Shown: positions 1 to 9,689, counted from the stretch's first letter. The stretch: DNA of 64,000 bases from an uncultured Pseudomonadales bacterium (GCA_943789335.1 CALSTS010000004.1:62001-126000), one strand, 5' to 3'. Made by a program: numbers and translations. Notes: generated by a model from the letters alone, not told the origin.

Positions 1-488
1 CATCTGCCGACCCCGGCTTTGGCGTTAATGCTGATGACCTGCCTTATGTCGATTGGATGCCTGGCTTACGTTTAAAACTTTTAGCTGCTGATACAGAAGC
101 AGCACGCTTTGTAGTTCGCATTCTGTTTGATGCAGGTACTCTGCTGCCTCCTCATATGCATACCGGAACTGTGCATGCTTTTACCAATTCGGGCAAATGG
201 ACTTATCTTGAATATGATGCCGGACAAGATTGCACCGCTGGCAGCTATCTAAGTGAACCTGCCGGTTCTGTTCATACCTTAAAAGTGGCTGATGATAATA
301 CTAAAGCAACTGATGTTTGCTTCATCGTTGAAGGTGCAATGATTCATTTCAATCCGGATGGTTCGGTTATGGCTATCGCCGACGCCAGCACTCATATCCG
401 AGATTATGCTGAAGCCTGTAAGGCGCAGGGTTTTGATGTTCCTGAGATTGTCATGGGTGGTCAAACCACACTTGCCCAACCGGATTAA
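1..488 (+). CDS. Cupin-domain protein, 5' end outside window (partial)
   Basis: The reading frame is open from the left edge, so the gene starts upstream; the ATG at 57 is internal. The visible part reads SADPGFGVNADDLPYVDW and continues through a cupin core with PPHMHTGTVHAF (metal-ligand histidines) and a second half containing GSVHTL. The layout resembles small single-cupin dioxygenase-like proteins of the ChrR or 2,4'-dihydroxyacetophenone dioxygenase type, in which cupin histidines bind Fe or Zn. That comparison is from memory and the substrate cannot be inferred. The gene lies upstream of the propionate operon in the same direction, but the operators and promoter between them indicate separate transcription. 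Confidence 0.7.
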   Translation, partial: SADPGFGVNADDLPYVDWMPGLRLKLLAADTEAARFVVRILFDAGTLLPPHMHTGTVHAFTNSGKWTYLEYDAGQDCTAGSYLSEPAGSVHTLKVADDNTKATDVCFIVEGAMIHFNPDGSVMAIADASTHIRDYAEACKAQGFDVPEIVMGGQTTLAQPD

Positions 489-572
489 TGGCTTACTTAC
501 TAGTGACATTATTCGATAGCTAAGCAGGCAATCGCCACTCTCAGCCACACCGTCAAAAGCTCAAAATCGTCT

Positions 573-588
573 ATATTGTCGACAATAT
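573..588. promoter_or_regulatory. Upstream operator palindrome O1 of the prp operon
   Basis: Perfect 16-bp palindrome ATATTGTCGACAATAT. Its core ATTGTCGACAAT is repeated exactly in the second site, with centres 52 bp apart (about five helical turns, same DNA face). Symmetric TTGTC/GACAA sites are typical of GntR regulators of the FCD subfamily, and such a regulator is encoded in the operon downstream. I recall the same core being described for a GntR-type propionate regulator in other gammaproteobacteria, but could not verify this. Confidence 0.75.
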
Positions 589-600
589 TGGCAATTAATA

Positions 601-629
601 TTGACCATAACTAATTTTCTCCCTATATT
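601..629 (+). promoter_or_regulatory. Predicted sigma70 promoter of the prp operon
   Basis: TTGACC at 601-606 and TATATT at 624-629 are separated by exactly 17 bp, a good sigma70 arrangement. The -10 box is the left edge of the second operator palindrome, so a protein bound there would block RNA polymerase. The predicted transcription start lies about 25 bp before the prpB ATG. Confidence 0.65.
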
Positions 630-641
630 GTCGACAATATA
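624..641. promoter_or_regulatory. Promoter-overlapping operator palindrome O2 of the prp operon
   Basis: Perfect 18-bp palindrome TATATTGTCGACAATATA. It shares a 16-bp core with the upstream site, overlaps the predicted -10 element and ends 19 bp before prpB. This geometry fits repression by the co-encoded GntR/FCD protein, relieved by a propionate-pathway intermediate such as 2-methylcitrate; the effector is inference. Confidence 0.78.
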
Positions 642-660
642 TGCTTAATCAGAGAATGCC

Positions 661-1545
661 ATGAATCGCACTTCACCAGGTCAAACCTTTCGAGAACTCG
701 TTAAAAATGAAAAACCTCTGCAATGCGTTGGAGCAATTAATGCCTATCATGCCAGGATGGCTGAAGCTGTTGGTTTTAAATCACTCTATATATCTGGTGG
801 CGGTGTAGCCGCTGGTTCATGCGGCATTCCTGATCTAGGCATCACCACCTTAGAAGATGTTTTAACCGACCTGCGTCGTATTACTGAGGTCACTGAAGCG
901 CCGGTAATGGTCGATATAGATGTCGGTTGGGGTGGCGCTTTTAATATCGCCCGCGCCATTAAGTCCATGAGTAAATATGGTGCAGCTGCCGTACATATTG
1001 AAGATCAGGTCATGCAGAAGCGATGTGGCCATCGACCCAACAAAGCCATTGTGTCGCAAACAGAAATGGTCGACAGAATCAAAGCAGCGGTAGATGCCAG
1101 AACCGATCCTGACTTTGTCATTATGGCGCGATCTGATGCCTTAGCCGTTGAAGGCCTAGATTCCGCTATTGATAGAGCTTGTGCTTGTGTTGAAGCAGGT
1201 GCCGATATGATCTTCCCGGAAGCGATGACTGAACTTTCCATGTATCAACAATTTGTTGATGCTGTAAAAGTCCCCGTATTAGCCAATATCACTGAATTTG
1301 GTTCAACTCCCTTATATACCACGACGGAATTAGCCGGTGCTGGCGTCAGCATCGTGCTCTACCCTTTGTCGGCTTTCCGTGCTGCCAACGCAGCTGCATT
1401 AAAGGTTTACCAGACCTTGCTGGCTGAAGGCACGCAAAAAAATGTTATAGATACTATGCAAACCCGCGATGATCTTTATGACTATCTTGATTATCACAGT
1501 TACGAACAAAAACTGGATGCGCTGTTTTCTGAGGAGGCTAAATAA
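661..1545 (+). CDS. prpB: 2-methylisocitrate lyase
   Basis: Cleaves 2-methylisocitrate to pyruvate and succinate, the last step of the cytosolic 2-methylcitrate cycle that oxidises propionyl-CoA. The 294-residue protein has the isocitrate lyase/PEP mutase barrel fold signature: VDIDVGWGG with metal-binding aspartates near residues 85-87, and the catalytic KRCGH motif at 120-124. Length fits PrpB (about 290-296). It is the first gene of the operon, directly behind the promoter/operator region. Its TAA overlaps the ATG of prpC by one base (TAATG), with GAGGAGG just upstream as ribosome binding site for prpC, so translation is probably coupled. Confidence 0.95.
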   Translation: MNRTSPGQTFRELVKNEKPLQCVGAINAYHARMAEAVGFKSLYISGGGVAAGSCGIPDLGITTLEDVLTDLRRITEVTEAPVMVDIDVGWGGAFNIARAIKSMSKYGAAAVHIEDQVMQKRCGHRPNKAIVSQTEMVDRIKAAVDARTDPDFVIMARSDALAVEGLDSAIDRACACVEAGADMIFPEAMTELSMYQQFVDAVKVPVLANITEFGSTPLYTTTELAGAGVSIVLYPLSAFRAANAAALKVYQTLLAEGTQKNVIDTMQTRDDLYDYLDYHSYEQKLDALFSEEAK

Positions 1546-2699
1546 TGAGCAATGAGACCGAACAGGTTTTACCCAAAGCAAAAAAGTCAGTTGCCTTGTC
1601 AGGCGTAGCTGCAGGTAACACGGCCATCTGCACAGTTGGACGCACCGGTAATGATTTGCATTATCGTGGCTATGACATTCTCGATTTTGCCGAACAAGCT
1701 GAGTTTGAAGAAATTGCTCATCTACTGATACATGGTCACCTACCTAATAAAGCCGAATTAGCTGCATACAAGGCTAAGTTAAAAACCATGCGCGGCCTAC
1801 CTGAGCCTGTAAAACTTGCCATGGAAGCCCTGCCCAAAAACTCTCACCCAATGGATGTTATGCGCACGGCCTGCTCTGTTCTGGGGACTTGTTTACAGGA
1901 GAAAGAAGAACACCCCGTGGCTGAAGCGCGCGACATTATTGACCGATTAATGGCGAGCTTTGGTTCTGCTTTATTGTATTGGTATCACTTTGCAGTCAAC
2001 GGCAAGCGTATTGACGTTGAAACCGATGATGATTCTATTGGCGGACATTTTCTGAATCTCTTACACGGCGAAGCACCACGTGAATCCTGGGTGAGAGCCA
2101 TGCATACCTCGCTTAATTTATATGCCGAACATGAATTCAATGCCTCAACCTTCACATCTCGTGTTATTGCCGGTACGAATTCTGATATGTATTCAGCCAT
2201 CACTGGTGCTATTGGCGCCTTGCGTGGGTCCAAGCATGGCGGAGCTAACGAAGTAGCATTCTACATACAGAGTCGCTACAACTCTGTTGATGAGGCTGAA
2301 GTGGATATTCGAGAACGGGTCGCAAATAAAGAAATCGTTATCGGTTTTGGTCATCCGGTTTATACCGTCAGTGATCCGCGTAATGATGTGATCAAGCGAG
2401 TCTCCAAACAATTGTCTGATGAATCCGGCGATACGCTTATGTATGAGATTGCTGAACGCCTTGAATCTGTCATGTGGGATATTAAAAAAATGTTTCCAAA
2501 TCTTGATTGGTTTTCTGCCGTTTCTTATAACCAGATGAGCATCCCTACCGATATGTTTACACCACTGTTTGTTATTGCTCGCGTATCCGGTTGGGGAGCA
2601 CATGTCATTGAGCAGCGTGAAGATGGAAAAATTATCCGACCTTCTGCTAACTATATTGGTCCGGAAAATCGCGCCTATGTTCCGCTTGAAAAGCGCTAA
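1545..2699 (+). CDS. prpC: 2-methylcitrate synthase
   Basis: Condenses propionyl-CoA with oxaloacetate to 2-methylcitrate, the entry step of the cycle. The 384-residue citrate-synthase-fold protein contains [10 protein letters not shown] (residues 194-203), KHGGANE (230-236) and FGHPVYT with the catalytic histidine at 270. The short length and the position between prpB and acnD favour methylcitrate synthase over the TCA-cycle enzyme, which is usually about 425 residues. The start follows a strong Shine-Dalgarno (1531-1537) and overlaps the prpB stop codon. The 16-bp gap to the next gene supports co-transcription. Confidence 0.94.
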   Translation: MSNETEQVLPKAKKSVALSGVAAGNTAICTVGRTGNDLHYRGYDILDFAEQAEFEEIAHLLIHGHLPNKAELAAYKAKLKTMRGLPEPVKLAMEALPKNSHPMDVMRTACSVLGTCLQEKEEHPVAEARDIIDRLMASFGSALLYWYHFAVNGKRIDVETDDDSIGGHFLNLLHGEAPRESWVRAMHTSLNLYAEHEFNASTFTSRVIAGTNSDMYSAITGAIGALRGSKHGGANEVAFYIQSRYNSVDEAEVDIRERVANKEIVIGFGHPVYTVSDPRNDVIKRVSKQLSDESGDTLMYEIAERLESVMWDIKKMFPNLDWFSAVSYNQMSIPTDMFTPLFVIARVSGWGAHVIEQREDGKIIRPSANYIGPENRAYVPLEKR

Positions 2700-2715
2700 T
2701 CTCAAAATAAAGAAT

Positions 2716-3399
2716 ATGTTGCCAAATTCTGAACTAGCAATCACCAGTGCCGATAAAACTTTTCTGCAATTACGAAAAGATATTGTAGAGGGTCTTATAG
2801 CTTCTGGTTCAAAGTTAAGTGAAACGGAACTATCGACTAACTATGCTGTGAGTCGCGCTGTTATCCGTGAAGCCATCAACCGACTCGAGTCGTGCCATTT
2901 AGTTGAGCGTAAATCGAATGTTGGGGCACGAGTCGTCAGTATTAGTACCGAAGGGCTGATGGAACTTTACCAGGTGCGTGAAGCGCTTGAAGGCATGGCG
3001 GCTCGACTTGCTGCAATTCATATGAATGATGATGAAATAGCCGGTTTACATAAGCTGTTGGCCACGCATTTTGAAACCGTTAAAGATGGTGAAAATTATT
3101 ATCAGGAAGCTGGCGATCTGGATTTCCACTATCGCATTATTCTCGGCAGTAAAAATAAGCAATTGATATCGATATTAATGGACAGCATCTATCATTTAAT
3201 TCGCATGTATCGGGTTCAGCTTGGCATGTCGGGCCCACGAGTCACCACCGCTTTTGACGAACATAAGCAAATTGTACAAGCCATTTCAAATCGCGATGCT
3301 GAGCTTGCTGAAATGCTAATGCGCCGACATATTTTATATAGCAAAAACAGTTTGCAACTTAAATTAAGCATCGAATTAGAATCGAAGATTAAAACTTAA
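2716..3399 (+). CDS. GntR/FCD-family transcriptional regulator of the prp operon
   Basis: 227-residue regulator. An N-terminal winged helix-turn-helix (about 12-75, with the characteristic SRAVIREAINRLE) is followed by an all-helical FCD ligand-binding domain with DLDFHYRI, EHKQI and RRHI histidines that could bind a metal. An open frame extends upstream to 2569, but that part overlaps prpC; the ATG at 2716 gives the usual family length and lies after the prpC stop. Its stop overlaps the acnD ATG (TAATG). It sits inside the operon it probably controls, which suggests autoregulation through the palindromes at 573 and 624. Many gammaproteobacteria instead use a sigma54-dependent PrpR. Confidence 0.88.
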   Translation: MLPNSELAITSADKTFLQLRKDIVEGLIASGSKLSETELSTNYAVSRAVIREAINRLESCHLVERKSNVGARVVSISTEGLMELYQVREALEGMAARLAAIHMNDDEIAGLHKLLATHFETVKDGENYYQEAGDLDFHYRIILGSKNKQLISILMDSIYHLIRMYRVQLGMSGPRVTTAFDEHKQIVQAISNRDAELAEMLMRRHILYSKNSLQLKLSIELESKIKT

Positions 3400-6011
3400 T
3401 GAATAATTCTGAATACCGTAAACCTCTACTAGGCTCTGCGCTAGAATATTTCGATACGCGTACTGCTATAGAAAATATTAAACCTGGCGCTTATGACAAA
3501 CTGCCTTATACCTCGCGTGTTTTGGCAGAACAATTATTGCGCCGCTGCGATCCAACTATTCTCAACGATGCCTTAAAGCAAATTATCGAGCGCAAACGCG
3601 ACATGGACTTTCCCTGGTATCCTGCTCGTGTTGTTTGTCATGATATTCTCGGCCAAACTGCTTTGGTTGATTTAGCCGGCTTGCGTGATGCAATTGCCGA
3701 TCAGGGTGGTGATCCTTCCAAAGTTAATCCAGTCGTTCCCACACAATTGATCGTTGATCATTCTCTTGCCGTTGAAGCACCGGGTTTTGATCCTGAGGCT
3801 TTTGAAAAGAATCGAGCCGTTGAGGATCGCCGCAATGAAGATCGTTTTCACTTTATCGAATGGACCAAAACTGCATTTAAAAATGTTGACGTGATTCCCG
3901 CTGGTAACGGCATCATGCATCAAATTAATCTGGAAAAAATGTCCCCAGTCATTCAGTCACGTGATGGCATAGCCTTTCCAGATACATGCGTAGGCACGGA
4001 CAGTCATACTCCGCACGTCGATGCCTTGGGAGTTATCGCTATTGGCGTGGGTGGGCTTGAAGCTGAAAATGTCATGCTAGGTCGGCCATCTATGATGCGC
4101 TTACCAGATATCATTGGCGTTAAGTTAACTGGCACGCGTCAACCTGGCATTACTGCCACTGATATTGTTTTAGCCATAACCGAGTTTTTACGAGAACAAA
4201 AAGTAGTATCCGCCTATCTTGAATTTTTTGGCGAAGGCACTAAAGCCCTAACCATTGGCGACCGCGCGACTATTTCAAATATGACACCCGAGTATGGCGC
4301 GTCCGCTGGATTATTTTATATCGACGAGCAAACCATCGATTACCTTACGCTTACCGGTCGCGATGCTGAGCAGATTAAACTTGTTAAAAATTATGCACAA
4401 ACTACTGGTTTATGGGCTGACCAACTGGACCAAGCTGAGTACGACCGTGTACTCGAATTTGACCTCTCAACCGTTACAAGAAATATGGCCGGGCCATCTA
4501 ATCCGCATCGCCGTTTACCGACCTCAGAATTAGCCCAACGAGGCATTGCTGGTGACTTGGCGGCAGCGCAAGCAGAAGAAGCTGACGGCCTAATGCCTGA
4601 CGGGGCAGTCATTATTGCGGCAATTACCAGTTGCACTAATACCAGCAACCCTCGCAATGTTGTTGCTGCTGGCCTTATTGCACGCAAAGCCAATGCGCTA
4701 GGTTTAATAAGAAAGCCTTGGGTAAAAACGTCTTTTGCGCCTGGCTCCAAAGTCGCCAAGTTATATTTGGAAGAAGCTGGTTTGTTAACCGAGTTAGAGC
4801 AACTTGGCTTTGGTATTGTCGGTTACGCCTGCACTACGTGCAACGGCATGAGCGGCGCGCTGGATCCTAAAATCCAAGAGGAAATTATTGACCGCGATTT
4901 ATATTCAACGGCGGTTTTATCTGGTAATCGTAATTTTGATGGGCGCATCCACCCTTATGCCAAACAAGCTTTTTTAGCCTCACCGCCTTTGGTCGTCGCT
5001 TATGCCATCGCGGGAACCATACGCTTTGATATTGAGCAGGATGAATTGGGCACAGACTCTAATGGTCGGCCCATTACCTTAAAAGACATCTGGCCAAGCG
5101 ACGAAGAGATTGATGACATTGTTAACCAGCATGTAAAACCGGAACAATTTAAGCAGATCTATATCCCGATGTTTGACCTCGGCGCCATTGATGAAGCCGA
5201 TAGCCCACTTTATGACTGGCGCCCACAAAGTACCTATATTCGTCGCCCACCCTATTGGGAAGGCGCACTTTCCAGCAAACCACGTTTAAAAAATATGCGC
5301 CCTTTGGCGGTACTGGGTGACAACATCACTACAGACCATTTGTCACCATCCAATGCTATTTTGGCTAGCTCTGCCGCGGGGGAATACTTACTTAAAATGG
5401 GCTTGCCCGAAGAAGATTTTAATTCGTATGCAACACACCGCGGTGATCATTTAACAGCACAGCGAGCCACCTTTGCGAACCCCAAACTATTAAATGAAAT
5501 GTGCTTAGACGATAAAGGCGACATCAAGCAAGGTTCACTTGCTCGACTCGAACCAGGCAGTCAGGAAGTGCGCATGTGGGAAGCTATTGAAACTTATATG
5601 CAGCGCAAGCAAGCTTTGATTATTGTTGCCGGCGCCGATTATGGACAAGGATCATCACGCGACTGGGCGGCAAAAGGTGTGCGCTTAGCTGGCGTTGAAG
5701 CCATTGTTGCTGAAGGTTTCGAACGTATTCACCGGACCAACTTAGTCGGCATGGGTGTGTTACCACTTGAATTCCAGTCTGGCGACACTCGCCATACTTA
5801 TTCAATTGATGGCACAGAAACCTTTGATGTTAAGGGCAATATTGAGTCAGGCGCCCTGCTTTCTTTAATTTTTCACCGGAACACTGGCGAGCAGGTAAAA
5901 ATACCAGTTACCTGCCGACTCGATACCGCGGATGAGGTTTCAGTTTACAAAGCCGGCGGTGTCTTGCAACGTTTCGCGCAAGACTTTCTTAAATCATCAG
6001 AAGCTGCTTAA
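3399..6011 (+). CDS. acnD: 2-methylcitrate dehydratase, Fe-S dependent (2-methylaconitate forming)
   Basis: 870-residue aconitase-superfamily enzyme. It dehydrates 2-methylcitrate to 2-methyl-trans-aconitate and replaces PrpD when paired with PrpF. The three cysteines binding the [4Fe-4S] cluster are at about residue 412 (SCTNTSNPRN) and 478/481 (CTTCNGMSG). The C-terminal swivel domain carries GDNITTDHLSPSNAI and GADYGQGSSRDWAAKG. Immediate linkage to prpF distinguishes it from AcnA. Its ATG overlaps the stop of the regulator gene, so expression is probably coupled. Confidence 0.95.
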   Translation: MNNSEYRKPLLGSALEYFDTRTAIENIKPGAYDKLPYTSRVLAEQLLRRCDPTILNDALKQIIERKRDMDFPWYPARVVCHDILGQTALVDLAGLRDAIADQGGDPSKVNPVVPTQLIVDHSLAVEAPGFDPEAFEKNRAVEDRRNEDRFHFIEWTKTAFKNVDVIPAGNGIMHQINLEKMSPVIQSRDGIAFPDTCVGTDSHTPHVDALGVIAIGVGGLEAENVMLGRPSMMRLPDIIGVKLTGTRQPGITATDIVLAITEFLREQKVVSAYLEFFGEGTKALTIGDRATISNMTPEYGASAGLFYIDEQTIDYLTLTGRDAEQIKLVKNYAQTTGLWADQLDQAEYDRVLEFDLSTVTRNMAGPSNPHRRLPTSELAQRGIAGDLAAAQAEEADGLMPDGAVIIAAITSCTNTSNPRNVVAAGLIARKANALGLIRKPWVKTSFAPGSKVAKLYLEEAGLLTELEQLGFGIVGYACTTCNGMSGALDPKIQEEIIDRDLYSTAVLSGNRNFDGRIHPYAKQAFLASPPLVVAYAIAGTIRFDIEQDELGTDSNGRPITLKDIWPSDEEIDDIVNQHVKPEQFKQIYIPMFDLGAIDEADSPLYDWRPQSTYIRRPPYWEGALSSKPRLKNMRPLAVLGDNITTDHLSPSNAILASSAAGEYLLKMGLPEEDFNSYATHRGDHLTAQRATFANPKLLNEMCLDDKGDIKQGSLARLEPGSQEVRMWEAIETYMQRKQALIIVAGADYGQGSSRDWAAKGVRLAGVEAIVAEGFERIHRTNLVGMGVLPLEFQSGDTRHTYSIDGTETFDVKGNIESGALLSLIFHRNTGEQVKIPVTCRLDTADEVSVYKAGGVLQRFAQDFLKSSEAA

Positions 6012-6063
6012 GTATTAATGCAAAGTTTGAAAATAAAGTTAAGAAGAAAAATAGAGAATTTAA

Positions 6064-7245
6064 ATGACATCACAGCCTCAAATTAAGATACCTGCTACCT
6101 ATACGCGTGGCGGCACCAGCAAGGGTGTGTTTTTTAATTTGCGCGACCTACCACTTGCCGCGCAAATACCTGGTGATGTTCGGGACCAATTATTACTGCG
6201 TGTTATTGGCAGCCCGGACCCATATAGCAAACACACTGATGGCATGGGCGGCGCTACTTCCAGTACCAGCAAAGTTGTTATTCTGTCTAAAAGTGAACGA
6301 GCCAATCATGATGTTGATTACCTCTTTGGGCAGGTATCGATTGATAAACCCTTTGTCGACTGGAGTGGTAATTGTGGAAATCTAACTGCTGCAGTCGGTT
6401 CTTTTGCTATCGCTAACGGTCTGGTTGATGCACAGCGCATTCCAGAAAACGGCATTGCTGAAATTCGAATCTGGCAGGCTAATATTCATAAAACCATCGT
6501 TGCTCATATCCCTATTGCTAACGGAGAAGTTCAGGAGACCGGTGAGTTCGAACTTGATGGTGTCACTTTTCCGGCTGCAGAAATTAAAATAGATTTTATG
6601 AACCCTGTTGATGAAGAAGAATTAATTTTCCCAACAGGCAATCTCGTTGATGAATTAGAAGTCCCTGGCTTTGGCACCTTTAAAGCCAGCATGATTAATG
6701 TCGGCATCCCCACAATTTTTCTTAAGGCAGAAGATCTTTCTTACAACGGCACTGAATTACAGGATGCCATCAACAACGACCCCAAAGCATTAGATATGTT
6801 TGAAAATGTTCGAACTTATGGCGCGCTTAAAATGGGCCTGATCGACAATGTTGAACAGGCTGCGAAGCGACAACATACGCCGAAAGTTGCCATTGTTGCT
6901 GTGCCAAAATCCTATGTCGCTTCCAGCGGAAAATCCATAGCGGCCAGCGACATTGATCTAAATGTGCGGGCACTATCGATGGGCAAATTACATCATGCAA
7001 TGATGGGAACAGCCGCGGTTGCAATTGGCGCAGCCGCTACAATTCCAGGCACTTTAGTCAACTTAGCCGCGGGGGGTGGCGAACGCGAATCGGTCACTTT
7101 TGGTCATCCATCTGGTAGTCTGAAAGTTGGATCACACGCAAAGAAAATTGATGGAGAATGGCGCATAAATAAAATAAGCATGAGCAGAAGTGCGCGAATA
7201 TTAATGGAAGGTTCAGTATGTATACCAGGTGATTACTATAGTTAA
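6064..7245 (+). CDS. prpF: 2-methylaconitate cis-trans isomerase
   Basis: 393-residue PrpF-family protein of the diaminopimelate epimerase-like fold. It isomerises the trans-2-methylaconitate made by AcnD to the cis form, which aconitase then hydrates. Recognisable blocks are TYTRGGTSKGVFF near the N terminus, DPYSKHTDGMGGATSSTSK, NCGNLTAAVG (residues about 106-115) and a C-terminal GHPSG segment. Full length for the family (about 390-396). It follows acnD by 52 bp; no strong Shine-Dalgarno is visible before its ATG. Confidence 0.95.
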   Translation: MTSQPQIKIPATYTRGGTSKGVFFNLRDLPLAAQIPGDVRDQLLLRVIGSPDPYSKHTDGMGGATSSTSKVVILSKSERANHDVDYLFGQVSIDKPFVDWSGNCGNLTAAVGSFAIANGLVDAQRIPENGIAEIRIWQANIHKTIVAHIPIANGEVQETGEFELDGVTFPAAEIKIDFMNPVDEEELIFPTGNLVDELEVPGFGTFKASMINVGIPTIFLKAEDLSYNGTELQDAINNDPKALDMFENVRTYGALKMGLIDNVEQAAKRQHTPKVAIVAVPKSYVASSGKSIAASDIDLNVRALSMGKLHHAMMGTAAVAIGAAATIPGTLVNLAAGGGERESVTFGHPSGSLKVGSHAKKIDGEWRINKISMSRSARILMEGSVCIPGDYYS

Positions 7246-7269
7246 AAAAGCAGGCCTACATTAAAAAAG

Positions 7270-8136
7270 ATGAGCAACTACAATGATTTTTTTTATCAAA
7301 GCAAGGATGGTTTGCGCTTATATGCGCGGGACTACCCTTGCCAGGATAAATATATTGTGCTGCCTAAGATTATATTTTGCATGCATGGCCTGACCCGTAA
7401 TTCTTCAGATTTTGGCAAATTAGCAGAGCATCTAAGTCAACACTACAGAGTGATCTGTGTCGATAACCGCGGGCGAGGTAAATCTGCATATGATAGTAAT
7501 CCGGCGAATTACATATCTCTGACTTATGCAGAAGACATGTTCATTTTATTAGATCAATTAGATATCCAAAAGGTCATCCTTTGTGGCACCTCAATGGGAG
7601 GTATAATGGCTTTCATTATGGCCGCTATGCAGCCAAATAGAATCAGCGGAATAATCATTAATGATGTTGGACCAGAATTAGAACCAAAAGGAATCCAGCG
7701 TATCGCCAGCTATGTTGGGAAAACCACTCAAGTTAATTCCTGGACAGATGCTGTCGCTATAACAAAAGCCATTAATCAAAGTGCTTTCCCAAATTTTACT
7801 GATGAAGAGTGGGAAGATTTTGCCAGAAACATTTTTAAAGATGACAATGGCAAACTCAGTCTGGATTATGATCCAGATATAGCCATACCTTTCAAAGACA
7901 TGGATACGAGATCAGCCACATCAGATTTATGGCCCCAGTTTGAAGCAATAGTGTCTATACCAATGTTATTAATACGCGGAGCTAATTCGGACCTTATTAG
8001 CACCGCTTGTGTTGAAAAAATGTTTAAGCGAAAGCCCGACCTTAAATTTGTTGAAGTACCAGAGACTGGCCATGCGCCAACCTTGAATGAGCCTCTCTCA
8101 AGAGTGGCTATTAATTCATTCCTAAATGAGCTTTAA
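7270..8136 (+). CDS. Alpha/beta-fold hydrolase
   Basis: 288-residue hydrolase with a readable triad: nucleophile Ser108 in GTSMGG, an acidic residue probably Asp241 (GANSDL), and His268 in ETGHAPTLNEP. The oxyanion HGLTRN motif lies around residue 39. No signal peptide, so cytosolic. It starts 24 bp after prpF in the same direction and may be the last gene of the operon, although no function in propionate metabolism is known for this family. Relatives include enol-lactone hydrolases and small esterases; the substrate is unknown. Confidence 0.85.
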   Translation: MSNYNDFFYQSKDGLRLYARDYPCQDKYIVLPKIIFCMHGLTRNSSDFGKLAEHLSQHYRVICVDNRGRGKSAYDSNPANYISLTYAEDMFILLDQLDIQKVILCGTSMGGIMAFIMAAMQPNRISGIIINDVGPELEPKGIQRIASYVGKTTQVNSWTDAVAITKAINQSAFPNFTDEEWEDFARNIFKDDNGKLSLDYDPDIAIPFKDMDTRSATSDLWPQFEAIVSIPMLLIRGANSDLISTACVEKMFKRKPDLKFVEVPETGHAPTLNEPLSRVAINSFLNEL

Positions 8137-8182
8137 GGCTGCCTCAAACTTCAACTTGCCAGGATTTTTTAACATTCATTTA

Positions 8183-8632
8183 TCAAGGCACTGTATCAAC
8201 TTGTGTTGTTGTAACCGGCCCGATGCCTTTTATTTCAACCACCACTGGGCCATCAACCGCACCATCGAAATGCACTGCACCTGCTGGATGAATCATATAA
8301 CCGCCTGGTGAAATTGGCGTGGCTCTTGACATATCATGACTGGCATCTCCTCCTGCATACCAAGTACCTTCAACTACGGTGACATGACGATCCATGCTAT
8401 GAAAATGCGGTGTGGTTGAGCCTCCCTCCGGGAATCTTACTCGGTAGACATAGAAGCCTGCCTCATCAGGAGAACCAAACACATTTTTACGCTGAATGCC
8501 TGTGTCGATTTCATCCCATTCAAACTCATCCAATTGAACTACTGTAAATGGACCTATTTCAGCTGCCTGAATACTGAAACAAAAAATAAGCAATAAACCT
8601 TTTAGTAACAAACCAGCTTTAACTTTGGACAT
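8183..8632 (-). CDS. Exported single-cupin protein
   Basis: 149-residue protein with a classical signal peptide (KAGLLLKGLLLIFCFSIQAAE, cleavage about residue 24) and one cupin domain. TTPHFHSMDRHVTVVEGTW supplies the first motif (His-x-His, Glu) and HPAGAVHFDG the second. Periplasmic location is expected. No enzymatic role can be assigned; such proteins are often listed as cupins resembling anti-sigma ChrR C-terminal domains. It is divergent from the bi-cupin gene on the other side of a 316-bp regulatory interval and convergent with the hydrolase gene. Confidence 0.8.
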   Translation of the reverse strand: MSKVKAGLLLKGLLLIFCFSIQAAEIGPFTVVQLDEFEWDEIDTGIQRKNVFGSPDEAGFYVYRVRFPEGGSTTPHFHSMDRHVTVVEGTWYAGGDASHDMSRATPISPGGYMIHPAGAVHFDGAVDGPVVVEIKGIGPVTTTQVDTVP

Positions 8633-8948
8633 GGGCTCTCCGCCAACTATTTAGTATTAAATCAATAAAGATTATTAATTATTTGCAACAAGCGAGCAAG
8701 GTTTAGCTTTAGCCTGCACTTCTCCAATTTCTGGCTAGCATCGATTTAAGCAAGGGAGTAGCCGATTCGAATAAGAGCTTTTATACTGAAATACTTATTC
8801 CAGCTGAATGGACAATAAAGAAGCCTTTTAGACTTTTCCTTAAGCTTAAGGAAATATCTACGCAGCTGAGTTACTCTTTGACATTAACAATCAGGCGATA
8901 AGGCCGAATTAATTAAAAATTAAGAATTGGAACTTAAAAGAGGCTATT
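8633..8948. promoter_or_regulatory. Divergent intergenic region with 20-bp palindrome
   Basis: This 316-bp stretch separates two divergent exported cupin genes and should carry both promoters. Its most striking element is a perfect 20-bp palindrome at 8835-8854 (TTTCCTTAAG followed by its reverse complement). A TTGACA hexamer lies at 8878-8883, but no convincing -10 at correct spacing was found. No coding potential seen. Confidence 0.5.
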
Positions 8949-9689
8949 GTGAGAATAAAAAAAATACACAGAATCTCAATCCAGCATTACATCCCTTCGA
9001 AACCATTGCTTAATATACTAAGCTTACTCTTGCTTATAAGCAGCTTGACCAGCTGGCAATCTGCTTTAGCGCAAGAAAGCGAATTTGCCGGCGAAAAAAT
9101 AGTGCATGTATTGGACGAGCCACGCCACCGAACCGTCTTGCAGGAAGGGCAGTTGTATATGATTGATATGCAGCTCAATCCCGGTGATGCATCTCTGCCT
9201 CACAGGCATGATCAAGCCATTCTATTAAATCGCATAAGCAATCCGGACGGACCACAACTTGGCATTATAGATGCTATTACTAGTTACGCATCAGAAACCT
9301 ATACCCATAAAATTGAAAACAATGGTACCTACCAATGGCGAATCCTTGCCTTTATTCATGATGGCAATGGCGAACCTGTCAGAGCTAATGACCGTCCGAC
9401 CGGAATGCAACAAGAGCCTGAACTTGAGGATAACTGGTTCCGCTCCTATCGCATTGAATTGGCTGCCGGAGAAACCACTCTCACCCAGAGGCATCACAAC
9501 CCTACTGTGATCGTTCAGGCCACGGAAGGTCTCGCACATGTATCACGAGAAGATGGTATTACCCGTGAGTTAGCTCAGCCAGGTGATTGGACTTTTCGTG
9601 ATGCTGGCGCCAGTTACCGAATTACAAATGTTGGAAATAGCCCGATCATTATCAACGTCAATGAAGTGCGTTTACAATTTAATAAGTAA
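8949..9689 (+). CDS. Exported bi-cupin-like protein
   Basis: 246 residues starting at GTG, supported by AAAAGAGG a few bases upstream. The signal peptide has a long hydrophobic core ending in SALAQES (cleavage about residue 40). Two cupin-like halves follow: LPHRHDQAILLN in the first and TLTQRHHNPTVIVQATEGLAHVS plus AQPGDWTFRDAGASYRI in the second. A duplicated cupin resembles bicupin dioxygenases, but the second histidine pair of each half is only partly recognisable, so activity is unknown. It heads a same-strand group with a PepSY membrane protein and an exported cyclase-family hydrolase. Confidence 0.72.
   Translation: MRIKKIHRISIQHYIPSKPLLNILSLLLLISSLTSWQSALAQESEFAGEKIVHVLDEPRHRTVLQEGQLYMIDMQLNPGDASLPHRHDQAILLNRISNPDGPQLGIIDAITSYASETYTHKIENNGTYQWRILAFIHDGNGEPVRANDRPTGMQQEPELEDNWFRSYRIELAAGETTLTQRHHNPTVIVQATEGLAHVSREDGITRELAQPGDWTFRDAGASYRITNVGNSPIIINVNEVRLQFNK

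Noticed and set aside
2193-2744. 183-codon open frame antisense to prpC
   Set aside because: Lies fully opposite a well-supported gene, shows no family motif and has no ribosome binding site; a shadow frame.
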